Shown: positions 1 through 9,089 of the stretch, piece by piece
Position numbering within the stretch: the first letter of the stretch is position 1
Layout: every line of letters begins with the position of its first letter
Origin: Spirochaetales bacterium UBA6872
GTDB lineage: Bacteria > Spirochaetota > Spirochaetia > Sphaerochaetales > Sphaerochaetaceae
NCBI GenBank assembly: GCA_002452215.1
Contig: DKCO01000052.1
Coordinates: 11,976-75,975 of the forward strand
Length of the DNA stretch: 64,000 nucleotides
Reading direction: 5' to 3'
Made by a program: the position numbers and the translations under genes
Notes under the pieces: generated by a model
Databases searched by the model: none
What the model was told of the DNA's origin: nothing
The model's input: the letters and a program-made list of their open reading frames with translations, nothing else

Positions 1-60
1 CAGCTGGATAATACGCAGTTAGAATGTTTTTTACCTAACAAATTTAATAGGAGACGTTAA

Positions 61-1122
61 ATGAAGAAAACACTTGCTATTGTGCTTATGGTACTTTGTG
101 CTTTTTCAGTTTTCGCAAGCGGTGCTCAGGAAGCAGCTGCGACTAAAGAAGCTTTAAAGGTTGGTATGGTTACAGACTCTGGAACAATTGATGATAGATC
201 ATTTAACCAAGGAACATGGGAAGGCGTAAAGAGAGCTGCTGAAGAGCTCGGCCTTGAGTCTATGTATCTTAAGCCAAATGGAACAACTTCCACAGATTAT
301 TTGACAGCTATCACAGATCTCTATGATCAGGGCTATAGATTCATTGCATGTCCAGGATACCTCTTTGCTGAGGCTGTTTCTGATGCACAGAATATGTTCT
401 CTGATTTGAATATTGTTATTCTTGATGATGCTCTCTCTGCAGGAATTGGCAAGAATACAGTAGCTGTTATCTTCAAGGAGCAAGAGTCTGGTTTTATGGC
501 AGGTGTTGCAACAGCTTTGAAGATCGAAACAGGAAAGGTTGGTTTTGTCGGTGGCCTTGAGATTCCTGCTGTACAGAAGTTCAATTGGGGATTCCAGCAA
601 GGCATTGCATATGCAAACAAGAACTATGGAACAAACGTTGCTATGAATGCTGAGGATTTTGTTTACTCAGGATCATTTGCAGATCTTGCTCTTGGACAGC
701 AACTTGCTACAACAATGTATGCAAGAGGAGTTAATGTAATCTTCGCTGCAGCTGGTGGCACAGGTGTTGGAGTAATCAACGAAGCAAAGAACAGAAGACT
801 CTCAGGACAGGATGTATGGGTTGTTGGTGTTGATTCCGATCAGTATGCAGTTGGTGATATGGGCAATGGACAGTCAGCTGTTTTGACATCTGCTATGAAA
901 GACGTTGCTGGCGTTACTTATGATATGATTAAGGCATTGAATAATGGCACATACCCAGGTGGACAGCTTTTGACTCTTGGCGTTGCTGATGACAGAGCAG
1001 GAATTCCAGAGACAAATCCAAACTTGACAGCAGATATCGAGGCTAAGGTTGCTGAGGTTGCTGAACTGATTAAATCTGGAAAGATTGTTGTTGCTGAGAC
1101 TGGTGATGGTCTAATTAAGTAA
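61..1122 (+). CDS. BMP-family (PnrA/TmpC-like) ABC transporter substrate-binding protein
   Basis: This 353-aa periplasmic binding protein probably delivers purine nucleosides or related ligands to the ABC transporter encoded just downstream. Residues 1-19 form a signal peptide ending in VFA followed by SGAQEA. There is no lipobox cysteine, so signal peptidase I cleavage is more likely than lipidation, unlike many BMP lipoproteins. The mature start (LKVGMVTDSGTIDDRSFNQG) is the classic BMP-domain opening, and the central AAGGTGVGVINEA stretch also fits the family. The ATG follows the ribosome site AGGAG by 6 nt. The promoter must lie mostly left of the window. A hairpin after the stop probably sets a high binding-protein to membrane-component ratio. 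The nucleoside ligand is inferred from the family. Confidence 0.9.
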   Translation: MKKTLAIVLMVLCAFSVFASGAQEAAATKEALKVGMVTDSGTIDDRSFNQGTWEGVKRAAEELGLESMYLKPNGTTSTDYLTAITDLYDQGYRFIACPGYLFAEAVSDAQNMFSDLNIVILDDALSAGIGKNTVAVIFKEQESGFMAGVATALKIETGKVGFVGGLEIPAVQKFNWGFQQGIAYANKNYGTNVAMNAEDFVYSGSFADLALGQQLATTMYARGVNVIFAAAGGTGVGVINEAKNRRLSGQDVWVVGVDSDQYAVGDMGNGQSAVLTSAMKDVAGVTYDMIKALNNGTYPGGQLLTLGVADDRAGIPETNPNLTADIEAKVAEVAELIKSGKIVVAETGDGLIK

Positions 1123-1137
1123 TTGCAATAGATTTTG

Positions 1138-1176
1138 AGAAGGTCGCTATCTATTAAAGTGGCGGCCTTTTCTGTT
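1138..1176 (+). terminator. Intra-operon terminator/attenuator after the binding-protein gene
   Basis: AAGGTCGC pairs with GCGGCCTT (one G-T pair) across an AT-rich loop and is followed by TTTTCTGTTT. It sits between the binding-protein gene and its ATPase gene, so partial termination here would lower expression of the downstream membrane components. Confidence 0.75.
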
Positions 1177-1187
1177 TAATTTATGTT

Positions 1188-1200
1188 TCCACATTGTGGA
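1188..1200. promoter_or_regulatory. Short palindrome before the ATPase gene
   Basis: TCCACA-T-TGTGGA is a perfect 6-bp inverted repeat, 16 bp before the ATPase start codon and just upstream of its ribosome site. It could be an operator or a small mRNA hairpin affecting translation; nothing in the sequence decides between these. Confidence 0.3.
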
Positions 1201-1216
1201 CCTCATTGGAGAATAG

Positions 1217-2737
1217 ATGAGTCACGTAATAGAAATGATTGGAATCCGAAAGGAATTTCCGGGTATTGTAGCAAATGATGATATAACGCTACAGGTAGAA
1301 GCGGGTGAGATTCACGCTATCCTTGGCGAGAATGGTGCTGGTAAATCAACATTGATGAGTATTCTCTTCGGACTATATCATGCAGATAAAGGCATAATCA
1401 AAGTCAGAGGAAAAGAAGTACATATCAAGAGCCCTAATGATGCTTTTGATCTTGGTATTGGAATGGTCCACCAGCACTTCCAGCTTGTTAGAAACTTCAC
1501 TGTTGCTGAGAACATCATACTAGGAAAAGAAGGTGGGTTTGTATACGACATAAAGAAGGCATCCAAGAAGATCAAAGAGATATCAGAACGCTATGGCTTG
1601 GCTGTAGAGCCTGACATGGTAATCGAGGATATTACTGTTGGAATGCAACAGAGAGTCGAGATATTGAAGATGCTGTATCGTGATGCTGATATCCTTATCT
1701 TTGATGAACCGACAGGAGTATTGACTCCGCAAGAGATTGATGAATTGATGCAAATCATGCGAAATCTTGTCAAAGAGGGTAAATCCATAATCGTTATTAC
1801 CCACAAGCTTGATGAGATCAAAGCTGTTGCAAATCGCTGTACTGTAATAAGACGGGGAAAATTCATTGGCGTTGTTGATGTTGCAAGCACATCTGTTGGT
1901 GATATGGCTGCGATGATGGTAGGAAGACCTGTCAACTTCAAAGTCGAGAAGAAGCCTTGTGAGCCTGGAGATACCGTTCTTGAGATAAAGAACCTCAACG
2001 TTATGAATGCAAAGAAGGTTCTTGGAGTAAAGGATTTCTCGCTTTCTGTGCGCTCTGGAGAGATTATCGGAATCGCTGGCGTTGACGGAAATGGACAATC
2101 AGAGTTGGTTGAAGCTATTACGGGATTGAGGAAGATAGAGTCTGGTGATGTTATTTTCAAAGGACAGACTATCACTCACATATCTATTGAAGAAAGAAAT
2201 GAGATGGGACTTGGCCATATTCCAGAGGATAGACAAGTGAGAGGACTTATCCTCGGGGCACCATTGACCACAAATATGGTCATAAAAGAGTTCCGTGAGC
2301 CTAAATTCTCAAAGCATGGTATCTTGGATTTTGACGCAATCGATGAATATACAGATGAAATAATTAAAAAATTCGATGTGCGCTCAGGTGAAGGAAAAGA
2401 TTCTCTTGCAGGCAAATTGTCTGGTGGAAACCAGCAAAAAGCAATAATTGGTCGCGAAATTACAGCCGATCCTGATCTCTTGATTGCTGTTCAGCCAACA
2501 AGAGGCTTGGATGTTGGTGCAATCGAGTTTATACATGAACAACTTGTTGCACAGCGAGACAAAGGCAAGGCTGTGCTTTTGGTATCTTTCGAACTTGATG
2601 AGATATTCAATCTTTCTGACAAGATTGCTGTAATAAACGCTGGTCGCTTGATCGATATAGTGGATACAAATAAAACCGATGTCCATTCAATTGGCTTGAT
2701 GATGGCTGGAATCAAAAAGGAGAGAGATGATGAGTAA
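1217..2737 (+). CDS. ABC transporter ATPase with two ABC domains (nucleoside/BMP type)
   Basis: This 506-aa protein energises the BMP transporter. Domain 1 (about residues 5-240) has Walker A GENGAGKST near residue 38, a signature-like VGMQQRVEILK and Walker B ILIFDEPTGVLTPQE. Domain 2 (about 260-500) has a degenerate Walker A (GVDGNGQSE), a good signature LSGGNQQK, and Q where the catalytic Glu is expected (LLIAVQPTRGLD). The asymmetry is usual for CUT2/BMP-type double ATPases such as YufO/NupO. The start follows TTGGAGA. The stop overlaps the next gene by a few bases, so the two are translationally coupled. Confidence 0.9.
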   Translation: MSHVIEMIGIRKEFPGIVANDDITLQVEAGEIHAILGENGAGKSTLMSILFGLYHADKGIIKVRGKEVHIKSPNDAFDLGIGMVHQHFQLVRNFTVAENIILGKEGGFVYDIKKASKKIKEISERYGLAVEPDMVIEDITVGMQQRVEILKMLYRDADILIFDEPTGVLTPQEIDELMQIMRNLVKEGKSIIVITHKLDEIKAVANRCTVIRRGKFIGVVDVASTSVGDMAAMMVGRPVNFKVEKKPCEPGDTVLEIKNLNVMNAKKVLGVKDFSLSVRSGEIIGIAGVDGNGQSELVEAITGLRKIESGDVIFKGQTITHISIEERNEMGLGHIPEDRQVRGLILGAPLTTNMVIKEFREPKFSKHGILDFDAIDEYTDEIIKKFDVRSGEGKDSLAGKLSGGNQQKAIIGREITADPDLLIAVQPTRGLDVGAIEFIHEQLVAQRDKGKAVLLVSFELDEIFNLSDKIAVINAGRLIDIVDTNKTDVHSIGLMMAGIKKERDDE

Positions 2738-3977
2738 GTTTTTTTCGCACGCAACAGTTGTTTCAAATAAACCACTCGAAGCAAGAAAAGCCTCTCCTTT
2801 GCTTATTTCGCTTTCGGCTGTTTTTTTGGGCCTAGTTGCCGGTTGTTTGTTGATTCTTTTGATTGGGAAAAACCCAATTAAGGGTCTTGAGCAAATTGCA
2901 TATGGTGCGCTCTCTAGCAAAAGAAGGCTATTTAATACGCTTGCGATGTCTACGCAGCTTATTCTTATTGGGCTTTCGGTTGCTTTTGCATTCAAGACAG
3001 GGCTTTTCAATATTGGAGGCTCAGGACAGATGCTTATGGGAGGAATCACAGGTTCTATTCTAGCAGAATACATTCCGATGTCGGTTCCAAGGCCAATATA
3101 CCTTTTGATAATCATCATTGCATCTCTTCTAGCCGGAGGGCTTTGGGGTGTGATTTCTGGATTCTTGAAAGCAAAGTTCAATGTCCACGAGGTTGTTTCC
3201 TCTATTATGCTAAACTGGACAGCTTATTGGATTGTCTATGATTTTATTCCACGCTTCATAATCGATCCAACTATTGTTGTCAAGTCTCGACCTATTGCTA
3301 CAGAGCATACACTAAGAGCCAACTGGATTACAAAACTTGTAGGAACACCATTCTTCAACTATGGATTCTTGCTTTCGATAATCGCAGTAATAATAATCTG
3401 GTTTATCCTTCAAAAGACTACGCTTGGCTTTAATCTGAAGGCTGTTGGCTCTAACAGATATTGTGCTGAATATGCAGGAATCAAAGTCAATAGATCAATA
3501 ATGATAAGCATGGCTATTGCTGGTGCTCTATCAGGTCTTGCTGGTCTTACATATTACTGTGGATACTCAAACATCATGGAAATGGCAAAAATGCCTAATG
3601 ATGGATTCGATGGAATTGCTGTCGCTCTCTTGGGCAATTGCTCTCCTGTCGGTGTATTCTTTGCTGCAATTTTCTTTGGGATCCTCAAGATGGGAAAAGG
3701 ATTCTTGACAGCTGGAACAGGTATCCCTACAGAAGTTGCCGATACAATTATTGCAACGATAATATACTTCACAGCAACAAATGTAATTTTGGCTTCATTC
3801 TGGGACAAGATATTCAAGAGAAGCTTTGACAAAAAGGAAAGTGCAATGGAAATTGCTATTGCATCTCGCTATGGGGAAGAAAAGAAAATCCCTGATATTA
3901 CAGATAAAAAAGAGCAAAGAGAGCTTGTGAAAGCTGGACGGGAGATAATGAAAAAGAACAAGGAGGCTGGAAAATGA
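2730..3977 (+). CDS. ABC transporter permease, BMP/nucleoside type (larger subunit)
   Basis: This inner-membrane permease of about 415 aa has multiple hydrophobic helices and belongs to the BPD_transp_2 family (YufP/NupP-like). The run GLSVAFAFKTGLFNIGGSGQ is a family hallmark. Two adjacent ATGs are possible (2727 and 2730). The ribosome site AAGGAGA ends about 7 nt before 2730, so MSKFF is preferred. The C-terminus is a charged cytoplasmic tail rich in Lys and Glu. It overlaps the ATPase gene at its start and the next permease by ATGA at its end, so the three are tightly coupled. Confidence 0.88.
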   Translation: MSKFFSHATVVSNKPLEARKASPLLISLSAVFLGLVAGCLLILLIGKNPIKGLEQIAYGALSSKRRLFNTLAMSTQLILIGLSVAFAFKTGLFNIGGSGQMLMGGITGSILAEYIPMSVPRPIYLLIIIIASLLAGGLWGVISGFLKAKFNVHEVVSSIMLNWTAYWIVYDFIPRFIIDPTIVVKSRPIATEHTLRANWITKLVGTPFFNYGFLLSIIAVIIIWFILQKTTLGFNLKAVGSNRYCAEYAGIKVNRSIMISMAIAGALSGLAGLTYYCGYSNIMEMAKMPNDGFDGIAVALLGNCSPVGVFFAAIFFGILKMGKGFLTAGTGIPTEVADTIIATIIYFTATNVILASFWDKIFKRSFDKKESAMEIAIASRYGEEKKIPDITDKKEQRELVKAGREIMKKNKEAGK

Positions 3978-4930
3978 GTGCATTTTGGAATGTTTTGCTG
4001 ATTATTGTACCAAGTGCTATTGCTTATACTGTGCCTCTTTTGATGGGATCTCTTGGAGGTCTTTACTCTGAGCGCTCTGGTGTTACTAACCTTTGTATAG
4101 AAGGATTGATGCTATTTGGATGTTTCTCATCTGCTGCGACGATTTTCATGCTTCAGAATATTCCAGGATTCAATATGAATCTTGCGATTGTTATTGGTAT
4201 CATTGTTGCTATGGTTGCGTCTCTATTGCTTTCTCTTTTGCATGCTGTTGCTGCAATCAACTTGAAAGCTGACCAGACGATATCAGGAACAGCAATAAAT
4301 ATGCTTGCAACAGCTTTGTCGCTTTTCTTGGCAAATACAATCACAGGATCTGGCAATATAACAGCAAAGAGAGGAATTGTTAGAATGGACATACCTCTTT
4401 TGTCGAAGATTCCTGTCATCGGTCCATTGTTTTTCTCTGATACATATTGGACAACTTGGCTTTGCCTTGCAATCTGGGGCTTTTCTTGGTTCCTTCTATA
4501 TAAGACAAGCTTCGGCCTTAGACTCAGAGCTTGTGGTGAACACCCATCTGCTGTTGCCTCTGCTGGAATAAATGTCCATAGAATGAGATATATTGCTGTT
4601 ATGCTTTCTGGTCTTCTTTCTGGTCTTGGTGGAGCTTGCATCCTTACGACTTATGCTGGGGAATACAACTCAGGAGCTGGTATAAACGGACTAGGATTCT
4701 TGGCAATTGCTGCTTTGATCTTCGGACAATGGAAGCCACTTGGCATTCTTGGCTCTACAGCATTCTTTGGTCTATGCATGACTATTGCCAATGTTGGAAG
4801 AGTTATTCCAGGAATTGCATCGATTCCTACAGGAGTGCTTGGAGCATTCCCATATCTTGCAACACTCATTGCATTGATTCTTTCTTCTAAGAAGAGTTCT
4901 GCACCTCTTGCGTCAGGGCAACCATTCTAG
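3974..4930 (+). CDS. ABC transporter permease, BMP/nucleoside type (smaller subunit)
   Basis: This 318-aa second permease (YufQ/NupQ-like) probably forms the heterodimeric channel with the preceding product. The segment GGLYSERSGVTNLCIEGLML is a strong family motif, and about nine hydrophobic segments follow. The start codon lies in an ATGA overlap with the previous gene. It is the last gene of the operon and is followed by a strong terminator. Confidence 0.88.
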   Translation: MSAFWNVLLIIVPSAIAYTVPLLMGSLGGLYSERSGVTNLCIEGLMLFGCFSSAATIFMLQNIPGFNMNLAIVIGIIVAMVASLLLSLLHAVAAINLKADQTISGTAINMLATALSLFLANTITGSGNITAKRGIVRMDIPLLSKIPVIGPLFFSDTYWTTWLCLAIWGFSWFLLYKTSFGLRLRACGEHPSAVASAGINVHRMRYIAVMLSGLLSGLGGACILTTYAGEYNSGAGINGLGFLAIAALIFGQWKPLGILGSTAFFGLCMTIANVGRVIPGIASIPTGVLGAFPYLATLIALILSSKKSSAPLASGQPF

Positions 4931-4945
4931 AAAGCAAAAGAGTAA

Positions 4946-4986
4946 TAAAAACTCCCCATAAAGGAAAACCAATGTGGGGAGTTTTC
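4946..4986. terminator. Bidirectional Rho-independent terminator
   Basis: AAAACTCCCCA pairs with TGTGGGGAGTTTT, with A-rich and T-rich flanks on both sides. It lies between the convergent permease gene and the minus-strand lipoprotein gene and can serve both. Confidence 0.85.
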
Positions 4987-5000
4987 TATAACGCTATGAA

Positions 5001-6335
5001 TTACTCATAATCATTATACTCATATGGTCCATATGATACTTTCAGCTTTGCATCTTCATCAGCTTCAGCTCTTTCTCTTGAAAGAATATCCTCTTCAAGA
5101 TAATCGTCATCAATATTCTCGATTTCGGCAAGCGGAGTAGCACTCTTTACCAAATCCATATTGCTATAGTTTTTGAGCATATATCTATTTCCAGCAAACT
5201 CTGTCTCTTTGATCCAGATGTTGCCATCTATTTTATTTGGCTCATTTACTGATTCAGGATACACGAGTATATTGTTTTTTCCATTTAGTTTGATTTCGCT
5301 GTTATTCAGATCACCTCTGTTGAATACTACGACGCAGTGGTAGTATGTTAAGCTTTCACCATAAGGTACAACAGAGTTTATGAATGTAGTTGAGCCGGTG
5401 ACGACGCCTTCATCAGTTACTATGATGTTTGCAACTGGATTTGAGTCAGAGACAGTCAAATTGTCGACTTTAACGTTTGATAACTCGATTTCAACATTAT
5501 TCAATTGGCTAAGATTTAGAGAGTTAACATTTACATTTCTGAGCTCTATTTCATCTGCTGAATTGATCAATGAAGTAAGATCTCCTATGGGTGAATCATT
5601 ATTATTATTATTATTTACATTCCATGTTTTAGCATCATAGCTACCTAGGATTTTTATCTCCTCGAGTCTTGATTTATTAAAAGTGGAGAAATCATAGTAA
5701 ATGCCACTTGATGCAAGTTTGAATGTAAGCTCATCGTCGTTAAAATCAGTTAGGCTTCTAATTGCTTTCTCAATTGAGCCAAATGGTTTTTCTTTCGAAC
5801 CATCCGATTCTTCCTTGTTGTAATTTGAATCAACATAGTATCCATGTTCAAATGTTGCGATGAAGTATTTTGCATCTTCTGCATTAACTGTTAAAGTTTC
5901 ATTGTTTTCTTTCCCATCTTCAAGAAGTGCATCAAGCTCTCTGATTTTCTTTAGTGTGATTTTCTTAGCTTTGAGATCATTTCTGAGCTGTGTCTTATCA
6001 AGTTCCCATTCATCGAAGACAAAGCCGGTTTTTGGAGTGACTGTCAAATCGATGGTTGTTGGAAGATCAACTACAACAGCTTTAAATTCCACGCCATTCT
6101 TATTTGCTGGAAGTGTTGTTGCTGAATCGACAGGAGCAAGATTTGCTGTTATATCTTCTCCGTTGACTTCTATTTTGCCTGAAGAGAATACATTCTCAGT
6201 TTCAATGCTTCTTCTTTGCGGGCTTTCGTATGTCCCTCGCACTCGAATCTCTGCTGTTTTTTCTCCAGAGTTTGGTGAGCAAGCAACTGCAAGTGTCAAA
6301 ATCAAAGCTGCTAGTATGATAATCATTTTTCTCAT
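5001..6335 (-). CDS. Surface lipoprotein with InlB-type repeat and beta-helix-like region
   Basis: This 444-aa predicted lipoprotein has an N-terminal hydrophobic stretch ending in the lipobox LAVAC (Cys19). Around residues 95-125 lies a TPKTGFVFDEWELDK segment typical of divergent InlB B-repeats. Near residue 180, DGSKEKPFGSIEKAI matches the entry motif of DUF1565/parallel beta-helix proteins. The rest is rich in Asn, Ile and Val in a beta-helix-like spacing. An NVNNNNNND run is encoded by a trinucleotide repeat (5602-5621). The ribosome site AAAGGAGA lies about 10 nt upstream. The function is unknown; surface exposure or carbohydrate contact is inferred from architecture and from the neighbouring glycosidase locus. 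Confidence 0.75.
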   Translation of the reverse strand: MRKMIIILAALILTLAVACSPNSGEKTAEIRVRGTYESPQRRSIETENVFSSGKIEVNGEDITANLAPVDSATTLPANKNGVEFKAVVVDLPTTIDLTVTPKTGFVFDEWELDKTQLRNDLKAKKITLKKIRELDALLEDGKENNETLTVNAEDAKYFIATFEHGYYVDSNYNKEESDGSKEKPFGSIEKAIRSLTDFNDDELTFKLASSGIYYDFSTFNKSRLEEIKILGSYDAKTWNVNNNNNNDSPIGDLTSLINSADEIELRNVNVNSLNLSQLNNVEIELSNVKVDNLTVSDSNPVANIIVTDEGVVTGSTTFINSVVPYGESLTYYHCVVVFNRGDLNNSEIKLNGKNNILVYPESVNEPNKIDGNIWIKETEFAGNRYMLKNYSNMDLVKSATPLAEIENIDDDYLEEDILSRERAEADEDAKLKVSYGPYEYNDYE

Positions 6336-6376
6336 TTTTACATTATCTCCTTTGTGTCAAAATAAGGTGTGGAGAT

Positions 6377-6405
6377 AAATTACCATATGAAATGACAGAA
6401 ATCAA
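6377..6405 (-). promoter_or_regulatory. Predicted promoter of the lipoprotein gene
   Basis: On the minus strand, -35 TTGATT (6400-6405) and -10 TAATTT (6377-6382) are separated by exactly 17 bp, followed by a short leader carrying AAAGGAGA. Both boxes are 4 of 6 or better against the sigma-70 consensus. Confidence 0.5.
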
Positions 6406-6538
6406 GCACGGTTAGTTTTATGACAAGCTGTGTAAACAGAAGAATATATAGGCTTCGAGCAGACTCTTAGTTGCATTCTTTTTTACGGTGTCATATGTTT
6501 CGCAAGAAAGATTTTTTGCTAGCTCAAGGCAAATCCAC

Positions 6539-6917
6539 CTATTTTGTAATTATATTCTCAAGTGATATTCCGTTGGCATTATTAATTTTTATCTTAGCGT
6601 TTTTAGGTATTGTTATATCTTTGAAAACAATGTTCTCCATTTCATCAAAGCTATCTATTTCAATAATAATGCACTCTTTTGTCATCATCATTGTATGTTA
6701 CTTTGTGTATAAGGACTCTAGGAAGCTTTGAATTTTCTACTTTTATGTTTTTGACATAGCCTCCACGTTTTCTGGTTGCTTTTATCTCTATGCCATCATA
6801 CATAGAGCGCGAGATGTCTGTGTCCCATATGTGTACATTCTCGATTCCTCCAGATATCTCGCTTCCTATTGACCATATTTGCTTTGGCAATCGAAGATTT
6901 TCATGCTTCTTTTAGCC
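6539..6917 (-). pseudogene. Remnant of a GH28 polygalacturonase-like gene, 5'-truncated and frameshifted
   Basis: Minus-strand translation gives KKHENLRLPKQIWSIGSEIS, then GGIENVHIWDTDIS and GIEIKATRKRGGYVKNI. These match the beta-helix part of GH28 pectinases (IGSE-SGG and the RGRGG-V-NI turn). The frame stops at 6660, but a shift near GACAAAAGAG (about 6675-6685) restores a frame continuing with IDSFDEMENIVFKDITIPK to a stop at 6539. The catalytic part (NTD, DD and the motif before SIGSE) is missing. The gene therefore appears dead, with a 5' deletion and at least one frameshift. It lies directly downstream of the GH115 gene and was probably part of the same polysaccharide locus. Confidence 0.65.
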
Positions 6918-7094
6918 ATGTTTATCTTATTGCCTTCTGGATTTTTTTCGTAAGATTTTCAACTGTGAAATGGATTGTAAGAGTAATCCCTGATTGGCTT
7001 TCGACAGACCAATTAAATGTCTTTGTCATGGAATCATCTCTTTCTCACCACATAGTCAAAGAGGTATCTGTTGGTAAGATGTTTATCTTCAAAT
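6918..7094 (-). other. Gap with short decayed coding fragments between GH115 and the GH28 remnant
   Basis: No intact gene. The minus strand has two overlapping fragments in different frames: FEDKHLTNRYLFDYVVRKR, then after a one-base shift a piece reading MTKTFNWSVESQSGITLTIH and ending in KKIQKAIR before a stop. They read as one continuous broken sequence. I do not recognise the family. They may be the remains of another gene or of a longer GH115 C-terminus. Confidence 0.35.
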
Positions 7095-9089
7095 TCAACC
7101 TCTCTTATTCATTTTTCTATGTTTTAGGTACATATCATAACCGGAAAGATGCTTCTCATAATTTGTAATCAATACGACATTCTTGTCTTCCTCTTTGTAT
7201 GTCAACTTCCTTTGCCACTTAAAGTACTCTGGTGCATCTTCATATTGTCTTATATACTCCATGAACGTCTTCATCAGATCAAAGCATTGGCTTATATCAG
7301 TAAGGCAATCATTTTTGTAGAATGTGCTCCAGATTCCTTCATTTGAATTTAGAATCGAGTCAGCTTTATCGAAAAGCAATGCCGAGTCGCCAGCTTTTAT
7401 GAAAGAATCAATATAGTTTTTATCCAAGAGGAGCAATCCACTTTCGGCGAGTCTAAGATTTGCCTCTGAAAGAGTTTTGTATAGTCTTATATACATAGCC
7501 CAGGTCTCGTTGAATATCCTTTTGCTATTTGAAAGCTTCTTTGAAATTGCTTTGCATTTTCTGTCAAGTTTCTTATATCTCGCCAAAGCTTCCTCAAGCT
7601 CCTTTTTGAAGCACGTAAGTTGCTCTCTTATGGAGCCATCTTTATACCAATAAACTGTCTCTTCGCTATCTTTTCTTAGCATCAATGCCCTCAGAAGGCT
7701 TCTTGCTACATATGTGTAGAATTGGTCTGATGCTTTATCATCCTCATGGCTTGAGTATGTAATTGCATACTTCGAGTAGCAATCAACAATCTTTTCTATA
7801 GTTTTGGTCTCTTCTGGAAAATATAGGTTGAAATAATCTTCTGTCGAGAATTTTCCGCTCTTCCAATATGTTGCAATTGATGTAAGAAGAAGGGCATGTG
7901 GACGTATGTTTGATGCATTTACAACAATTAAATCATCAATCTTGCTATCATACGCTGTTTCTAGCTCTCTCTTTATAAGATCCAAAGATACAGTCGATGG
8001 CGTTATGTGGTTCGCAGCTTGGAGATCATAGAACGATGCATGGTAGTACATGCCATTGTCTTTTGTTAAATCATCTTTTACTGGCAATGCTGGTGTCCTT
8101 GGGTTATCTAGTCCTTGACGTCTTGATACCATTGAACCATAGCCGTTGTCGCCCCAGATTCGTATTACATCATCAGGTAGATAGACATATCCTTCGTTGT
8201 ACAGTTTTGCCATCTCTCCATAGATGTTTACACCCATTTTCGGATTTTCAAAGTACTCTTTTAGAATATCAATCTGTTTTTGTATTACATGGCTCAAAAG
8301 GGCTCCACGCTTTTGGTCTGTATCAAAGGATGGATCATTTTCCCAGAATGGGACATCGCCTTGGCCTCTGAAGCCCAAAGTCCATATGACATCCATATCT
8401 TTCTGGTCATTTATAGCATCTCTCCAGATTTTCTCAAAAAGCTCAGGACTCTTAAGATATGATGGTTTTTGATTTGGATAGACTCTTGAGAACATTTCAG
8501 CACCAAGCGGCTCTGCATGGTGGTGTGTAATCTTTAGTCCCATGGATGATGCAATGTGCCTGTATTTTCTTCCATTCTTGTCAGTCCCTGGTATTACAGT
8601 ATTGCCCCCAAGGCGCATTAGAGCCTCAAATGCCATTATCCAAGGCAGAAGGGAATCGCCATTTGGATGCCATGCACTTATTAGCACTTCATCGTTTATA
8701 AACCATCCACGATATTTGAATGCGAATTCTTTTGACTGGTAATGATCCTCCAAAAGAGTCCTGGATTCTTTCTTTTCGAACTCTTGCTCCATCCAAAACC
8801 ATAGTGGTTTTACACCAAGAAGGATCTCTGAAAGTTTATAAAGAGCATAAGATGCTGCAATGTCTGATCCTGCTAATATGATTAGATCTCCATCCTTCTC
8901 TTGCCAATTGTAGCTTTCCTTTCCAAGGCTTTCATTTAATGAAATGATAATCGAATTTCTATTTTTGGCACTCGTCTGAAGAAGAGTTTTTTCCATGTCT
9001 CGTAAAAAACTCCTCTCTGCATAAGAGAGAGAGGAGGACATTTGTTTTTTGTTGTATTTTATCTTTGTATTTGAATTTATAGTGAACAT
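7095..9089 (-). CDS. GH115-family glycoside hydrolase (xylan alpha-1,2-glucuronidase type)
   Basis: This 664-aa protein has no signal peptide and is probably cytoplasmic, acting on imported glucuronoxylan oligosaccharides. Family-like motifs appear in order: RGWFINDE (127-134), HHHAEPLG (189-196), TLGFRGQGDVPF (237-248) and IWGDNGYG (311-318), followed by a helical C-terminal part. GH115 enzymes are usually well over 750 aa, so the C-terminal beta-sandwich domain seems absent; whether this is natural or a truncation is unclear. The start overlaps the stop of the upstream permease (TGATG), so it is the last gene of the binding protein-permease-permease-hydrolase operon. The substrate is inferred from the family. 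Confidence 0.75.
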   Translation of the reverse strand: MFTINSNTKIKYNKKQMSSSLSYAERSFLRDMEKTLLQTSAKNRNSIIISLNESLGKESYNWQEKDGDLIILAGSDIAASYALYKLSEILLGVKPLWFWMEQEFEKKESRTLLEDHYQSKEFAFKYRGWFINDEVLISAWHPNGDSLLPWIMAFEALMRLGGNTVIPGTDKNGRKYRHIASSMGLKITHHHAEPLGAEMFSRVYPNQKPSYLKSPELFEKIWRDAINDQKDMDVIWTLGFRGQGDVPFWENDPSFDTDQKRGALLSHVIQKQIDILKEYFENPKMGVNIYGEMAKLYNEGYVYLPDDVIRIWGDNGYGSMVSRRQGLDNPRTPALPVKDDLTKDNGMYYHASFYDLQAANHITPSTVSLDLIKRELETAYDSKIDDLIVVNASNIRPHALLLTSIATYWKSGKFSTEDYFNLYFPEETKTIEKIVDCYSKYAITYSSHEDDKASDQFYTYVARSLLRALMLRKDSEETVYWYKDGSIREQLTCFKKELEEALARYKKLDRKCKAISKKLSNSKRIFNETWAMYIRLYKTLSEANLRLAESGLLLLDKNYIDSFIKAGDSALLFDKADSILNSNEGIWSTFYKNDCLTDISQCFDLMKTFMEYIRQYEDAPEYFKWQRKLTYKEEDKNVVLITNYEKHLSGYDMYLKHRKMNKRG

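Noticed and set aside
6471..7168. Plus-strand reading frames of 86 and 99 codons
   Set aside because: They are antisense to the GH28 remnant and to the coding scraps next to GH115, and have no ribosome sites.
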